A DNA stretch of 64,000 nucleotides from Chaetoderma sp. LZ-2023a (GCA_034401795.1 CM067369.1:138520496-138584495), one strand, 5' to 3'; shown: positions 41,908-51,727, counted from the first letter of the stretch. Numbers and translations: made by a program. Notes: generated from the letters alone by a model not told the origin.

Positions 41908-42100
41908 TTCTACTTCGAATAATACTTACCAGATGTACTATTATGATAATGATAATGTCTATTATCTAGTCTAGCTCAAAATAAACAATTAAAACTCCGC
42001 ACTCTCCTGGTCCTGCCCCTACTGTGTCCGGGAATACCATAGGCGCAGGTACCGAGTCAATTCCCAATCACAGTCAGATTCGTCTATTTTGCGTTTTTGT
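41908..42100 (+). repeat. Left inverted terminal repeat, copy D
   Basis: TTCTACTTCGAATAATACTTACC followed by AGTCTAGCTCAAAATAAAC and AATTCCCAATCACAGTCAG, the inverse of 48500-48645. Confidence 0.9.
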
Positions 42101-42182
42101 CAAAGTCGCAATTTTAGTGTGCTCAAATTTTAGTTAATTTAAGCGGTTATCGGTTGTAAGGAAGGATTACATCGGTGGCTTC

Positions 42183-42215
42183 ATGGAGGAACTAGGAAAA
42201 TCATCACAGGGGCAG
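42183..42215 (+). CDS. DIRS ORF1 leader exon, copy D (predicted)
   Basis: ATG plus ten codons (MEELGKSSQGQ) ends at CAG|GTTGTA and joins in phase 0 to the acceptor TTCGCAG at 42731. This parallels the leader exon of the first family although the peptide is different, which supports real splicing. No transcript was available. Confidence 0.6.
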
Positions 42216-42731
42216 GTTGTATCAATCTAGAATTTATACATTCGTGCTGTTTGAAATTTCCTTAAATTGGCACATTGTTTTAAAATGTTAGCCATTGTTG
42301 GAGTCGCTTCTGTACCCGTTAATTTTTAATTTAATTCGGGTACTCGGTTAATTTTCTCTTGCGACTCGGTTCCTCTAAAGATGGATGCGCCCTTGGCCAA
42401 GATGGCGGCGCCCATGTATTATGTCGTTCTTGGCTTGGTGTGTCTATGCACTCTGTTTATCGCCGATTTTTAGCTTTCGCTTCGTTGTCGAGGGTGTTTG
42501 TAGCGATCGGCGATGTAGCCTTGGTTATTTAACGCTAGTTAAAGGCTGAGTTGTGTGTTTTAAAAAATTTTCACTCAAAAAAGTTTAAAATATTTCCTGC
42601 CTAAGAACTTGATTATCATTAATTTAAGAGAAAGTTAATGTGTTTAAGAAATCTTAACTATCAAGTCGATTGTGCGTGTGCTCGTCATCGTTTGTCATGT
42701 GCAGCGTTTTAATTTTTCTCTGTGTTCGCAG

Positions 42732-44707
42732 AAACCTAAGAATCCGGACACGTTGTGCCAGAAGTGCAACAGGTTCATGAAGCGGAAGTACTTGGGACAT
42801 CACTGTGTGGCGTGCGCTCAGTGTAAGGTCGGCAGCCCTTGTGATGTGTGCGTGAAGTGGTCGTCGGCAATGGTGGCAGAGTTTGACAGGGATCGGCGTG
42901 CGAGGCTGGAGAGGATCGCGAAGGATAAGGCAGCGAAGGTGCAGCAGGCGTCTCTTATGGGACTTGAAGGTCGTCTAAATGAACGAATGGATTCAGCGCT
43001 GGGCGTATGGGCGGCCCATTTCAAGGCGATGTTTGACTCGTTGCAGTCCACGGTCCCGGTGAGGCAAGCTGGTGCAGGACAACCGTTAGGTGGTCCGGCT
43101 AGTTCTGCTGAGGGGCATGCACCTGCCCCTTCTCTGTCCTTGGCTCAAGAGCCGACGGTAGAGGAGGAAGATCTGCTGCTAATGGAGGATTCCGGCATGC
43201 CGGATCTTTCGATGACGGCAATGCCTAGTACGTCCCAGGGGTCGCCCTCGGGATTTGTACGGGTTTGCCAGGCGGATGGTGATGTCGACGTTCCGTCGGG
43301 CATATTCCATCGCTATTTGTGCAACCGGCAATGCCGGCGGAGCCGTGTTTTGCGGTTCCTGCTGGTATCCCGGCGGCGTTAGGTGCGGCTCCTATCGGAG
43401 TGACGGTACCAGCCGTAGTTAAGGCGGTCGTAGTCCCGGATCCCGTGCGGGAGCCGATGGATTGCGGGGAATCCGTGTCTGGCGATTCGCTAGACACCGG
43501 TGCCGCCGGTAGTCGCATTATGGATGCGCTCTGTCCTGGCAGAGACGCGTATCGTAACGCCCAGCATGGATCGTCGGTGGCCCTCTCATCTAAGGGAGAG
43601 AGGGAGGATGAGAACGGCAGTTCTTTGATGGACGAGTCCGTTTTCTGCACCGAAGCTGAATGGGTGCAGGTCCTTGGATGGATGACCAATCGTCTTGGGT
43701 TGGCATCTGATCTAGGATCTCAGCATGATCCGGCGATGGAACGGATGTCAGAGCATGCGGCTAGCGCTCTGTCAAGTGGCTCTTCTGCCATGCCGACACT
43801 CCCATTGGATACGCAGACTTCTGACATGTTGGAAGTTGCGGCATACCGTCTGGTTCAGCCAGACTATGCATTACCAAAGGCCCCGAAGGGTATAAGGAGT
43901 AGGGTCCGTTTTCCGGAGCTGGCCTATCATCAGTACGCCCGGGTTCCACGGCTTTCCGTTGCGGAACGAGAGGGGCTGAATAGGCCGTTGGCTGGGAAGG
44001 CTAAGGGGCGGTCACGTCCCTTGGTTTCGCAGACCAACAAAGACCCGTTCTATGAGCTTACGCTCATTGAGGACGCGGCCAGGGCAGCCATGGCTGCGCT
44101 GTCGCACGGGTGTACCGTCTTGCAGGGTATGCTGGACTGCACGGCGGAAGGCGGACAGGTGCCAGAGGCTGCTCCCGGAGTTATTCGGGACACCATGCGC
44201 CTGTCTCAGGATTGCCTGGCCAGGGTAATCACTAGAACGTTGGCAGAGTGACGGAGAATGGTTCTCGATTGTGTAGAACCAGGACCAGAAATGAGGGCTG
44301 CATTATCTTCTGCGCCCTTCATTGGTCCAGGCTTGTTCGGCGGCTCGGCACGACAAGCGCTCTCCAAGGTTGCGTCAATGGTGGCGGAGCAAGAAGTGGT
44401 CGGCAAGTCGTGGAAGTCGACTAAGAGGACTCAGCCGCAACAGTCCTACCGTCAGCATAGACAGGAGCAGCAGAGGCAGCATCCTAGATCGCCCTTCCGT
44501 CCTTCTGGCCGTGATGCCCATAGGTCATCCGGATCGCAAGGACCTGGCCGTTCGTCCTCATACAAGTCCTCTAGTAAGAGGCCGTATGAGGAAGACAGGA
44601 AGGGTGGCGGTTCGGGCCGAGGCGGCTACCGTAAGGATAGCCGTGGCGGCGGTTCCGGACCGTCGTACCACAAGAAGCCGCGGGGCGGCCGTGGGGCTCG
44701 TTCCTGA
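42732..44707 (+). pseudogene. DIRS ORF1 (Gag-like), copy D, frameshifted and stopped
   Basis: Starts with the Cys/His cluster LCQKCNRF, GHHCVAC, AQCK, CDVC. The frame in use until about 43300 continues only to a stop at 43379-43381, while the homologous reading moves to the ORF1/YR register, consistent with a one-base loss near 43270-43310. A UGA at 44249-44251 follows TRTLAE where family members have basic codons (a CGA to UGA change is likely). The reading then continues through GPGLFGG and a Gly/Ser/Arg tail to UGA 44705-44707. A programmed shift cannot be excluded, but two lesions make decay likelier. Confidence 0.78.
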
Positions 44708-46877
44708 CGGGTTTCCGGCGGAACCACTACCGATGGCTTCGGAGACAGATGGAGTCGAGAATCTTCACCCAAGCGATTTAGCGTCTTATCGGCTAATCTT
44801 GACCGACAATTGTGTGCAGATTCCTTCCGTCGGAGGCAGACTTCAGCTATTCCTAAACCAATGGGAACAGGTCGTGCGCGACTGTTTAGTTTGTCAGTGG
44901 ATAAGAAACGGCTACGATCCGGACTGGCTCATCCATCAATCGTTAGTTCCGTTAACCTCGACTCCAATATGGACTCCTGTTCCAAGGGAATCAGATCGTC
45001 TAGACGCCATTCAGTTAGAAATACAATCTCTTCATCAGAAGAAGGCCATTCATTTAGTCAAGGATCAGTCTTCTCCGGGCTTCTATTCGATCATGTTCCT
45101 CGTTCCGAAGCGTACCGAAGGATGGAGACCAATTCTCAATCTCAAACCGTTGAACAAGTTTATTCTTTCTCCCAAATTTCAGATGGAGACGGTTGCAGCA
45201 GTAATGACAGGGCTGAGGAAAGGCATGTGGGGAGTGTCGATAGATCTGAAGGATGCATATTTTCATATTCCAATGTCAATTCCTTTTCAGAAGTACCTTC
45301 GCTTTGCATTCCAAGACAATGTTTGGGAATTCAATGCTCTCCCGTTCGGCCTGACCACAGCTCCGAGGGTCTTCACCAAGGTGGTTCTCGCCATGACTTC
45401 TTTACTTCGCAGGAGAAACATAGCTGTTCACACGTACATAGACGACTGGCTGCTGAAGGCGGGGAATCCAGTCACTCTGCGCAGCAATCTGCAGGTAGTC
45501 CTAGCCTTATTAAAGGATCTAGGGTGGATTGTAAATCTAGAGAAGTCAGAACTGACTCCATCCCAGGAGTTTGTCTATCTGGGAATCTTTTTCAATCTCA
45601 GGGACGGCGTAGCTTTTCCGGCGGAGAGCAGAGTCAAAAGCCTGATTGCAGTTCTGGAGTCGGTTTCTCTAGGAGCCTATCTGACGGCGCGCCAGTTTCT
45701 CAGGATACTGGGGTTACTAGTATCTCTGGAGAGGGTGGTTCCATATGCAGCACTCATGCGCAGGCCAATTCAGATGTATCTACTGTCATTCTGGTCTCAG
45801 AAAACGGATCCGTTATCTCTGAGGATTCCAGTCAAAGAACCATTGATATTCCACCTTCAGTGGTGGTTATCCGAACAGAATCTCCTGCGAGGTGTTCTGC
45901 TACAACCTCCTCAACCTCAGATGTCCATCTTTACGGATGCATCGTTGACGGGTTGGGGAGCTGTATTGGACAATCAGTCAGTGTCAGGGGAATGGGATCG
46001 GACCAATGCGCAGAAACATATCAATGTGCTCGAACTACTAGCGGTGGTATTAGCACTTCAAAAGTTCGAGAGCCTGATTCAAGGCAAAGTTGTCCTAATA
46101 AGGACAGACAACTCGACAGTGGTGTCTTATTTGAACCGCCAGGGCGGCACGAGATCACCAGAGTTGTGTATGATGGTTTGGAACCTTCTGCTGTGGTGCC
46201 AAGAGAAGAATATTATTCTTCGGGCAGCACACATTCCAGGAAGATTGAACATCCTAGCGGATGCTCTCAGTCGAAGGACGGTTTGTCGTCCGACGGAATG
46301 GCAGCTCAATCAATCGGTAGCGGAGGTTCTATTCAAACAATGGGGCAAGCCAAATGTCGACCTGTTTGCGATGAATCAAAACGCAAAGATGGTCACTTAC
46401 GTGTCACCGATCCCGGAACCGTTAGCCTTAGCGGTAGACGCACTGGCAATAAGTTGGGAGGGGATGTACGCGTATGCGTACCCTCCAACAATTCTCATCC
46501 CGAAAGTTCTGGCAAAAATAAGAGAGGGGGAGTGCCAGGTACTACTGATCGCCCCGTATTGGCCAGGCCGATCATGGTTTACGGATCTGCTGGACCTTCT
46601 GGTCTGCAATCCAGTCTCTCTGCCAGACGCCAGAGATCTAATCTCTCAGAACAAGGGTCTGTACCTCCACGACAGACCGGAAATGTTCAAATTGACTGCA
46701 TGGATGTTGTCAAGCAGCGTGCAATTGAGGGTGGCTTTTCTGAGCAAGCAGCGAAGTTTGTTGCTTCAGCCAGAAGAGTTTCAACCACAAAGACATATAA
46801 TTATAGAATCAACAAATTTGCACAGTGGTGTGAGAGAGGAGATATTAATCCCTTTTCTGCATCTGTTCAACACGTAG
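44322..46877 (+). CDS. DIRS RT-RNase H-MTase-like polyprotein, copy D
   Basis: 851 codons open; the beginning overlaps ORF1 in another frame and the true start is unknown. RT: GWRPILNLKPLNKFI, SIDLKDAYFHIP, YIDD at residues 372-375. RNase H: FTDAS (Asp539), LELLAV, RTDNST, HIPGRLN...ADALSR. MTase-like part: VDLFAMNQNAK ... DALAISW ... AYPP. All expected catalytic residues are present, so the enzyme may be functional although ORF1 of this copy is not. Confidence 0.92.
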   Translation: MVQACSAARHDKRSPRLRQWWRSKKWSASRGSRLRGLSRNSPTVSIDRSSRGSILDRPSVLLAVMPIGHPDRKDLAVRPHTSPLVRGRMRKTGRVAVRAEAATVRIAVAAVPDRRTTRSRGAAVGLVPDGFPAEPLPMASETDGVENLHPSDLASYRLILTDNCVQIPSVGGRLQLFLNQWEQVVRDCLVCQWIRNGYDPDWLIHQSLVPLTSTPIWTPVPRESDRLDAIQLEIQSLHQKKAIHLVKDQSSPGFYSIMFLVPKRTEGWRPILNLKPLNKFILSPKFQMETVAAVMTGLRKGMWGVSIDLKDAYFHIPMSIPFQKYLRFAFQDNVWEFNALPFGLTTAPRVFTKVVLAMTSLLRRRNIAVHTYIDDWLLKAGNPVTLRSNLQVVLALLKDLGWIVNLEKSELTPSQEFVYLGIFFNLRDGVAFPAESRVKSLIAVLESVSLGAYLTARQFLRILGLLVSLERVVPYAALMRRPIQMYLLSFWSQKTDPLSLRIPVKEPLIFHLQWWLSEQNLLRGVLLQPPQPQMSIFTDASLTGWGAVLDNQSVSGEWDRTNAQKHINVLELLAVVLALQKFESLIQGKVVLIRTDNSTVVSYLNRQGGTRSPELCMMVWNLLLWCQEKNIILRAAHIPGRLNILADALSRRTVCRPTEWQLNQSVAEVLFKQWGKPNVDLFAMNQNAKMVTYVSPIPEPLALAVDALAISWEGMYAYAYPPTILIPKVLAKIREGECQVLLIAPYWPGRSWFTDLLDLLVCNPVSLPDARDLISQNKGLYLHDRPEMFKLTAWMLSSSVQLRVAFLSKQRSLLLQPEEFQPQRHIIIESTNLHSGVREEILIPFLHLFNT

Positions 46878-47725
46878 CGGATTTTATCTGTCATTTATAC
46901 GAAGTTGACAAACTTGTACCTTCCACCCTAGCAGCATATAAGTCTGCATTAGCTTCAGTCATTCCCAGTCTCACTGTTGAAGGAGTGGAGAATGACACCT
47001 TGAATGAAGTTATCAAAGGAATGAGCAATCTGCGACCTAGACAGCCAATTCCTATCCCATCATGGAATCTATATCTTGTTCTACAGGTTTTAGGACAAGC
47101 TCCTTTTGAACCGATTAGATCTATTGATATTAAACTGTTAACTATTAAATCAGTTTTCTTGGTTGCAGCAGCGTCGGCGAGAAGGAGAAGCGAAATTCAT
47201 GCGCTTTCTGCCGAACAAGACCGTTTTGTCATCACGGGTGAAGGTTTACGACTACTTCCACGTCTTTGTTTCCTGTCAAAGAATCAGTCACTTAAATATC
47301 CAGGACAGCCGATCAATTTGCCAAGTTTAACTAGACATGACCCAAACTCTTCTGTTTGGTGTCCTGTCAGATGTCTTAAAATGTATAAGAAACGTACTAA
47401 TGAGTGGAGGGACGACCCAAAATCTCTGTGGTTATGTCTCAAAGCTCCCCATTTACGTGCCTCGAAAGATACTATTTCTCGTTGGATAGTTGACGCTATT
47501 AAGATGTCACACAAAATCGCTACAGGAAAGCAAATTGATCATGCGAATGCCCATCAGGTCCGAGCACTAGCAGCATCATCGGCCCTTTATAAGGGTGTCT
47601 CATTAGAGGAGGTGATGTCTGTAGCACAATGGCATGCCGAATCGTCATTCACTGATTTCTACCTTCGCGACATCTCCAGCTCACTTAATCCGGTAGCCGT
47701 CGCCAATCTGTCAAACCTAATCTAA
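44810..47725 (+). CDS. DIRS YR frame with tyrosine recombinase domain, copy D
   Basis: Open in the ORF1 register from directly after the UGA at 44705-44707; the first listed codon is TTG, so no clear start. The recombinase lies in about 46720-47725: TKTYNYRINKFAQWC, SARRRSEIHALS (Arg), NAHQVRA (HxxR), FTDFYLRD (Tyr). Intact. Confidence 0.9.
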   Translation: MCADSFRRRQTSAIPKPMGTGRARLFSLSVDKKRLRSGLAHPSIVSSVNLDSNMDSCSKGIRSSRRHSVRNTISSSEEGHSFSQGSVFSGLLFDHVPRSEAYRRMETNSQSQTVEQVYSFSQISDGDGCSSNDRAEERHVGSVDRSEGCIFSYSNVNSFSEVPSLCIPRQCLGIQCSPVRPDHSSEGLHQGGSRHDFFTSQEKHSCSHVHRRLAAEGGESSHSAQQSAGSPSLIKGSRVDCKSREVRTDSIPGVCLSGNLFQSQGRRSFSGGEQSQKPDCSSGVGFSRSLSDGAPVSQDTGVTSISGEGGSICSTHAQANSDVSTVILVSENGSVISEDSSQRTIDIPPSVVVIRTESPARCSATTSSTSDVHLYGCIVDGLGSCIGQSVSVRGMGSDQCAETYQCARTTSGGISTSKVREPDSRQSCPNKDRQLDSGVLFEPPGRHEITRVVYDGLEPSAVVPREEYYSSGSTHSRKIEHPSGCSQSKDGLSSDGMAAQSIGSGGSIQTMGQAKCRPVCDESKRKDGHLRVTDPGTVSLSGRRTGNKLGGDVRVCVPSNNSHPESSGKNKRGGVPGTTDRPVLARPIMVYGSAGPSGLQSSLSARRQRSNLSEQGSVPPRQTGNVQIDCMDVVKQRAIEGGFSEQAAKFVASARRVSTTKTYNYRINKFAQWCERGDINPFSASVQHVADFICHLYEVDKLVPSTLAAYKSALASVIPSLTVEGVENDTLNEVIKGMSNLRPRQPIPIPSWNLYLVLQVLGQAPFEPIRSIDIKLLTIKSVFLVAAASARRRSEIHALSAEQDRFVITGEGLRLLPRLCFLSKNQSLKYPGQPINLPSLTRHDPNSSVWCPVRCLKMYKKRTNEWRDDPKSLWLCLKAPHLRASKDTISRWIVDAIKMSHKIATGKQIDHANAHQVRALAASSALYKGVSLEEVMSVAQWHAESSFTDFYLRDISSSLNPVAVANLSNLI

Positions 47726-48329
47726 GCCACGTCCGACCACTACTTCGCACACATCACTAAAGTCTTCCGCCTACACTGAACAAACGCTATGCACATGACT
47801 GAGTACGACCGTGGATTGGGCCAAGCTCCTGTGATGATCAAGAAAAGATCAAGCACTCAAAAATGGTGAGTGTTTACATTAATTAAGTGACTATAAATAT
47901 ATTTACTTACAGTCGAAATACCAGACTGCTTAGGTAAATAGTCTGGTACAAGAGTATTCTTATCCTGTCAACCAGACATTAGACTCATTCCAATTTGAAA
48001 ATCTAGTCGATATACTGATATTTTTTCAAACTTAGAAGTTGTAGTAGCTTCTTTGCACTCTACTGGACTGCCCTAGCTGAGACTTGGGGCTGACACGGGT
48101 CTGGTGGGTGTTGCATCCCCAGTGACAGCCCTCTGAATTTTGTGCGGACAAAAGAGGGGGGGGGGAGCGCGGTCTAGACCATGGAAGTTTAGCACTCTAT
48201 GAGTCAGATAGCAGAACCTAAGCGTATGCCAGGGTTCTAGTCTCTTCACAACCTTCTCTGTTGGATGGTAGTTGAGTGCTGGTTCGAGCCTCACCTCCTC
48301 CCACCGGCATTTTCTGGCTGTCGAAATCC

Positions 48330-48430
48330 GGAGTTTATCATAATAGTACATCTGGTAAGTATTATTCGAAGTAGAATCAAAAAAGCATCCGCTTTTGTTT
48401 CTACGAGAATTCTTAATACTTACCAGATGT
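48330..48430 (+). repeat. ICR, copy D
   Basis: ATAGTACATCTGGTAAGTATTATTCGAAGTAGAA pairs with the left end; TCAAAAAAGCATCCGC ... CGAGAATTCTTAATACTTACC pairs with the right end. The reverse complement gives the circle junction TTTTTTGA|TTCTACTTCG. Confidence 0.92.
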
Positions 48431-48479
48431 ACTATGGCCCTGCCTCAGCCGCCCCGCTGAGGTGAGGCTGAGCTGCTTT

Positions 48480-48681
48480 CGCAGTTTGCCAAGGCAAACA
48501 TAAGACGAATCTGACTGTGATTGGGAATTGACTCGGTACCTGCGGCTATGGTATTCCCGGACACAGTAGAGGCAGGACCAAGAGAGTGCGGAGTTTTAAT
48601 TGTTTATTTTGAGCTAGACTAGATAATAGACATTATCATTATTAAGAATTCTCGTAGAAACAAAAGCGGATGCTTTTTTGA
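48480..48681 (+). repeat. Right inverted terminal repeat, copy D
   Basis: Inverse of the left repeat except that about 24 bp containing the GGTAAGTA block is missing before TTAAGAATTCTCG (near 48644). The outer extension ends GCTTTTTTGA at 48681. Confidence 0.88.
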
Positions 48682-48870
48682 GTCTGCGCATGCGCGGTGG
48701 TGGGGCTAGCATCCGCCAGACTGTCTTCTGACTACCTGCCCAGTAGGGGCACCTAACTTTTTTAATCTGAGTGTTTTAGTGTGTGAAAGCCGATATTTAG
48801 CAATATCAAAGAGTATTAGGGAGGTAAGTATCAACTCTCTCGTGAAAAAAGAAATCCGTGATTTCGTTTA
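48682..48870 (+). mobile_element. DIRS copy C, last part (right terminal repeat)
   Basis: Resumes exactly where 41907 stopped (GTCTGCGCATGCGCGG) and runs to ATTTCGTTTA at 48870 after GGGAGGTAAGTATCAAC. Removing D restores an uninterrupted repeat like that of copy B at 24155. Confidence 0.93.
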
Positions 48871-49148
48871 TTCTACCACAGCAAATATTTGAGGTACTAC
48901 TTCAGGAGGCACTAGATAACAGTGATGAGGATGATAGGGTGTAATATGGAATGATACTATCATACAGAGACATAATCTGAAGATAGCAACTCTGATAAGA
49001 ATGAGTGATAAGAAATTGATATCGTAGCGTAGTATATTGTGTATAATCCTATTTGAACTTGGAGACATGGTTACCTAAAACCACTCTGGTGTTAAATTTA
49101 CTCTTTAACACTTAAATTTGTTCATGAAAATTTTAACTGTTCCATAGA

Positions 49149-49280
49149 AAATGTCCATTTGCAGACCATGAGAAGACTATTTTTGAGGATTTAGCAAAGG
49201 AAATGATTGGCTCGGTTATCATTCTAGTCGTAAATTTTCCAAAATAGTCTTCTCTTGATCTGCAAATGGACATTTCTCAA
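49149..49280. repeat. H2 palindromic repeat copy (long form)
   Basis: AAATGTCCATTTGCAGACCA and its mirror TGATCTGCAAATGGACATTT, with a decayed inner stem. Confidence 0.8.
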
Positions 49281-49370
49281 TAGTTCTGCAGAAGACATTT
49301 TTGGCTGACTTGAGGTTTAAACGGTTAATGGTCAAGTCACTCATAAATTTTCTCTGCAGTGGTCTTGAGG

Positions 49371-49498
49371 AATGTTTATTTGCAGACCAAGAGAAAAACT
49401 GTCTTTGATAATTTAACACTGGAATGACTGGTTATGTAACCAAGCCAGTCATTTCAATGGCATGTTTTCAAAAAGTGTCTTTCTCAGCAAATGAGTAT
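49371..49498. repeat. H2 palindromic repeat copy
   Basis: ACTGGAATGACTGGTTATG / CAAGCCAGTCATTTCAATGG core with diverged outer arms. Confidence 0.72.
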
Positions 49499-49742
49499 TG
49501 ACTAAGCCAAAAGTTTTGTATTTCTTGACAAAGCCTATTTTGTTAAATCCAGTGGTAAATTTACAAAAAGTACTCTCCTCTTAGCCTACAAAATGGCATT
49601 CGTTGAGCAAACATTTCAATTTTTAAAATATTGTCCATTGAAGAGTTAATTGATAGGTAGCATTTGAAGTGCTTTGCGATGCTGTTGACACAAGATGGTC
49701 TAACCCTTTAATGGCCAAAACCAGCCTCCGTAGTGCTCATGA

Positions 49743-49863
49743 GGAATGTCCATTTACAGGCCAAGAAAAGACTGAAAATAATGATTGGCACGGTAACCGA
49801 CCCAGTCATTCCAGTGGTAAACTTTCAAAAATTTACTTCACTTGTAGTGAAAATGGACATTCA
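49743..49863. repeat. H2 palindromic repeat copy
   Basis: GAATGTCCATTTACAGGCC ... CCAGTCATTCCAGTGG ... AAAATGGACATTC. Confidence 0.72.
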
Positions 49864-50026
49864 TGTGGCAACAATCTCAATTTTCTTGACCAATCTTGAC
49901 CATTAAAGGGTTAATTTTGCAGAATTTTTAATATTTCTAACTATTTTTTAGGTATAAATATATCTACTAGAAAGGCATGTTCTCAAAAGAGTGTATCAGT
50001 TCTGATATTTGTATTTCTGTGTCTAG

Positions 50027-50195
50027 GGTTTGGAATTTACTGAGATTTGGTGATAGATCAGAGAAGGTTCTTCCTCATCCCGGCTTTGTTTACACCTCCA
50101 AGTTTCATCCACGCGTTGACTGTGTCATTGTCACAGGCGGATATGATCAAGTTATACGTGTGTGGAACATTCAGTCTGATGATCAACACGGACAG
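50027..50195 (+). CDS. AHI1: AHI1-like exon j (WD40)
   Basis: Acceptor TGTGTCTAG, donor GACAG|GTATGA, 169 nt. Joined to exon i it gives DGTAR-VWN, then VLPHPGFVYTSKFHP and VIVTGGYDQVIRVWN, two WD strands highly typical of jouberin. It ends in phase 0. Confidence 0.92.
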
Positions 50196-51493
50196 GTATG
50201 AAAGCTTCTGGCCTATGTTAGTCAATGTATCATACAGTACAGCTCATAAATAGGTTAAATTGTTTATATGAATCTTTTGAACATAGATAGCAGCAATGTC
50301 TTCCAATCCAATCACCGTTTTTATTCGAGGAAAGGACGCTAGCATGTATTGGACACAGGCTAAATTTTGGCCCAAAAATCCTTCTACTCATAGAAAGGAC
50401 GCATAGAGAAATTGAAATCCATTCTCTAAAATGGTTCAAACTCATAGAACCTACCACGAAAATTGAACGCACTTTCCATAAGCATGCTTACCGCCGTAGC
50501 GCTATGTTTAATGTACGCTTCAAAAATATCATCATGGAAGTGAAATTATTAATGGGACAGCTTAAATATCGCATATGTTCAATAAAGATCATTTATTACA
50601 TTAAAATCAATACTACTTTTGACATAAAATGTCGCCTTGAAAATATGGAAATCATGTGATATTAGGAATACGGTCAGATCAGCAGTTGTGTTTACTAGAA
50701 TTCTTCTACTATCTGCCATTCTCTATTTTCATTGGCTTGTACGGGAGAATTTATCCAATCAGAACAAGCGAAATAATATTTCTCTTCAGTAAAAATTAAT
50801 AATAGAACAGTGTTTACTCTCGTATTGCGCATTAATTTTGTAATGCCGACCAACATTAAATGATCCAAAATGGAATCAGAATTAAAATGAGATAAAGAAC
50901 TTCTTATATTGGCGAGCCGCTGACTCTTGCGATTAGAGGCACTGTGTTCTCGCGAGATCTTATACGCTAATGGGAGTTTGTTATCAAACAGGTACTGATC
51001 AGACCTAAAGTACAATACTTAGTTCCTACTGCCCAATGATAATATATAGTATTCAGAGTTCCGAGTACTCGCTCTAATTAAAAACAATCTTGCGTTTGGA
51101 GGTGAATCACATGATTTATATCTTTTCTGTACGCCATTTTATGCCAAATGCAGGATTAATTTAGATGTAATAAATTATATTTTTAATGGATACGCAATAT
51201 TTAGGTCTTCCAATTTAATAATTTCACTTCCGCGATGGTGTTTTGAGGTATACAAAACATAGCCGTAAGGCAGCGAGAATTTGTACCGTTGAATTTCCGT
51301 GGTATCATTTTTTTTTTTTACGAAAGTTGACAAAAAAAATATGCTCAAAGACTTCTCGACTATAGGATGCACCCCTTTCCTAGAACATGTAATATGACAA
51401 AAAAAACCGGTGTCCTTAAGTCGGCATGTTCAAAATATTCATCATTACATTTTGTTTTCATTTTTTAGAAACATAAGTTATGTCTGATTCTGA

Positions 51494-51727
51494 GCTGTGT
51501 TATACCAGATACACTATGTGCTGTGTTATACCAGATACACTATGTGCTGTGTTATACCAGATACACTATGTGCTGTGTTATACCAGATACACTATGTGCT
51601 GTGTTATACCAGATACACTATGTGCTGTGTTATACCAGATACACTATGTGCTGTGTTATACCAGATACACTATGTGCTGTGTTATACCAGATACACTATG
51701 TGCTGTGTTATACCAGATACACTATGT
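51494..51727 (+). repeat. 26-bp minisatellite, 9 units
   Basis: Nine head-to-tail copies of a 26-bp unit containing GTTATACCAGATACACTATG, essentially identical. Because 26 is not a multiple of three, all three plus frames stay open and give repetitive open frames that are not genes. Confidence 0.97.

Larger units (their letters stand above)
41908..48681 (+). mobile_element. Full-length DIRS1-type retrotransposon of a second family, copy D
   Basis: A 6774-bp element inserted in the right terminal repeat of copy C without target duplication or loss. Left and right inverted repeats (about 41930-42100 and 48480-48645) share GATAATGTCTATTATCTAG and CCGGGAATACCATA-type blocks. An ICR at 48330-48430 is complementary to both outer ends (TTCTACTTCG... 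and ...GCTTTTTTGA). The gene order matches the first family, but nucleotide and protein sequences are clearly different. RT and YR frames are intact; ORF1 is broken. Confidence 0.94.
48871..50026. other. AHI1 intron with H2 palindromes
   Basis: Three H2 copies (49149-49280, 49371-49498, 49743-49863) linked by a short shared spacer with AATGGTCAA-type motifs. No exon before 50027. Confidence 0.6.

Noticed and set aside
51494..51727. CRISPR-like regular repeat
   Set aside because: The units are contiguous without spacers, and the context is a eukaryotic intron.
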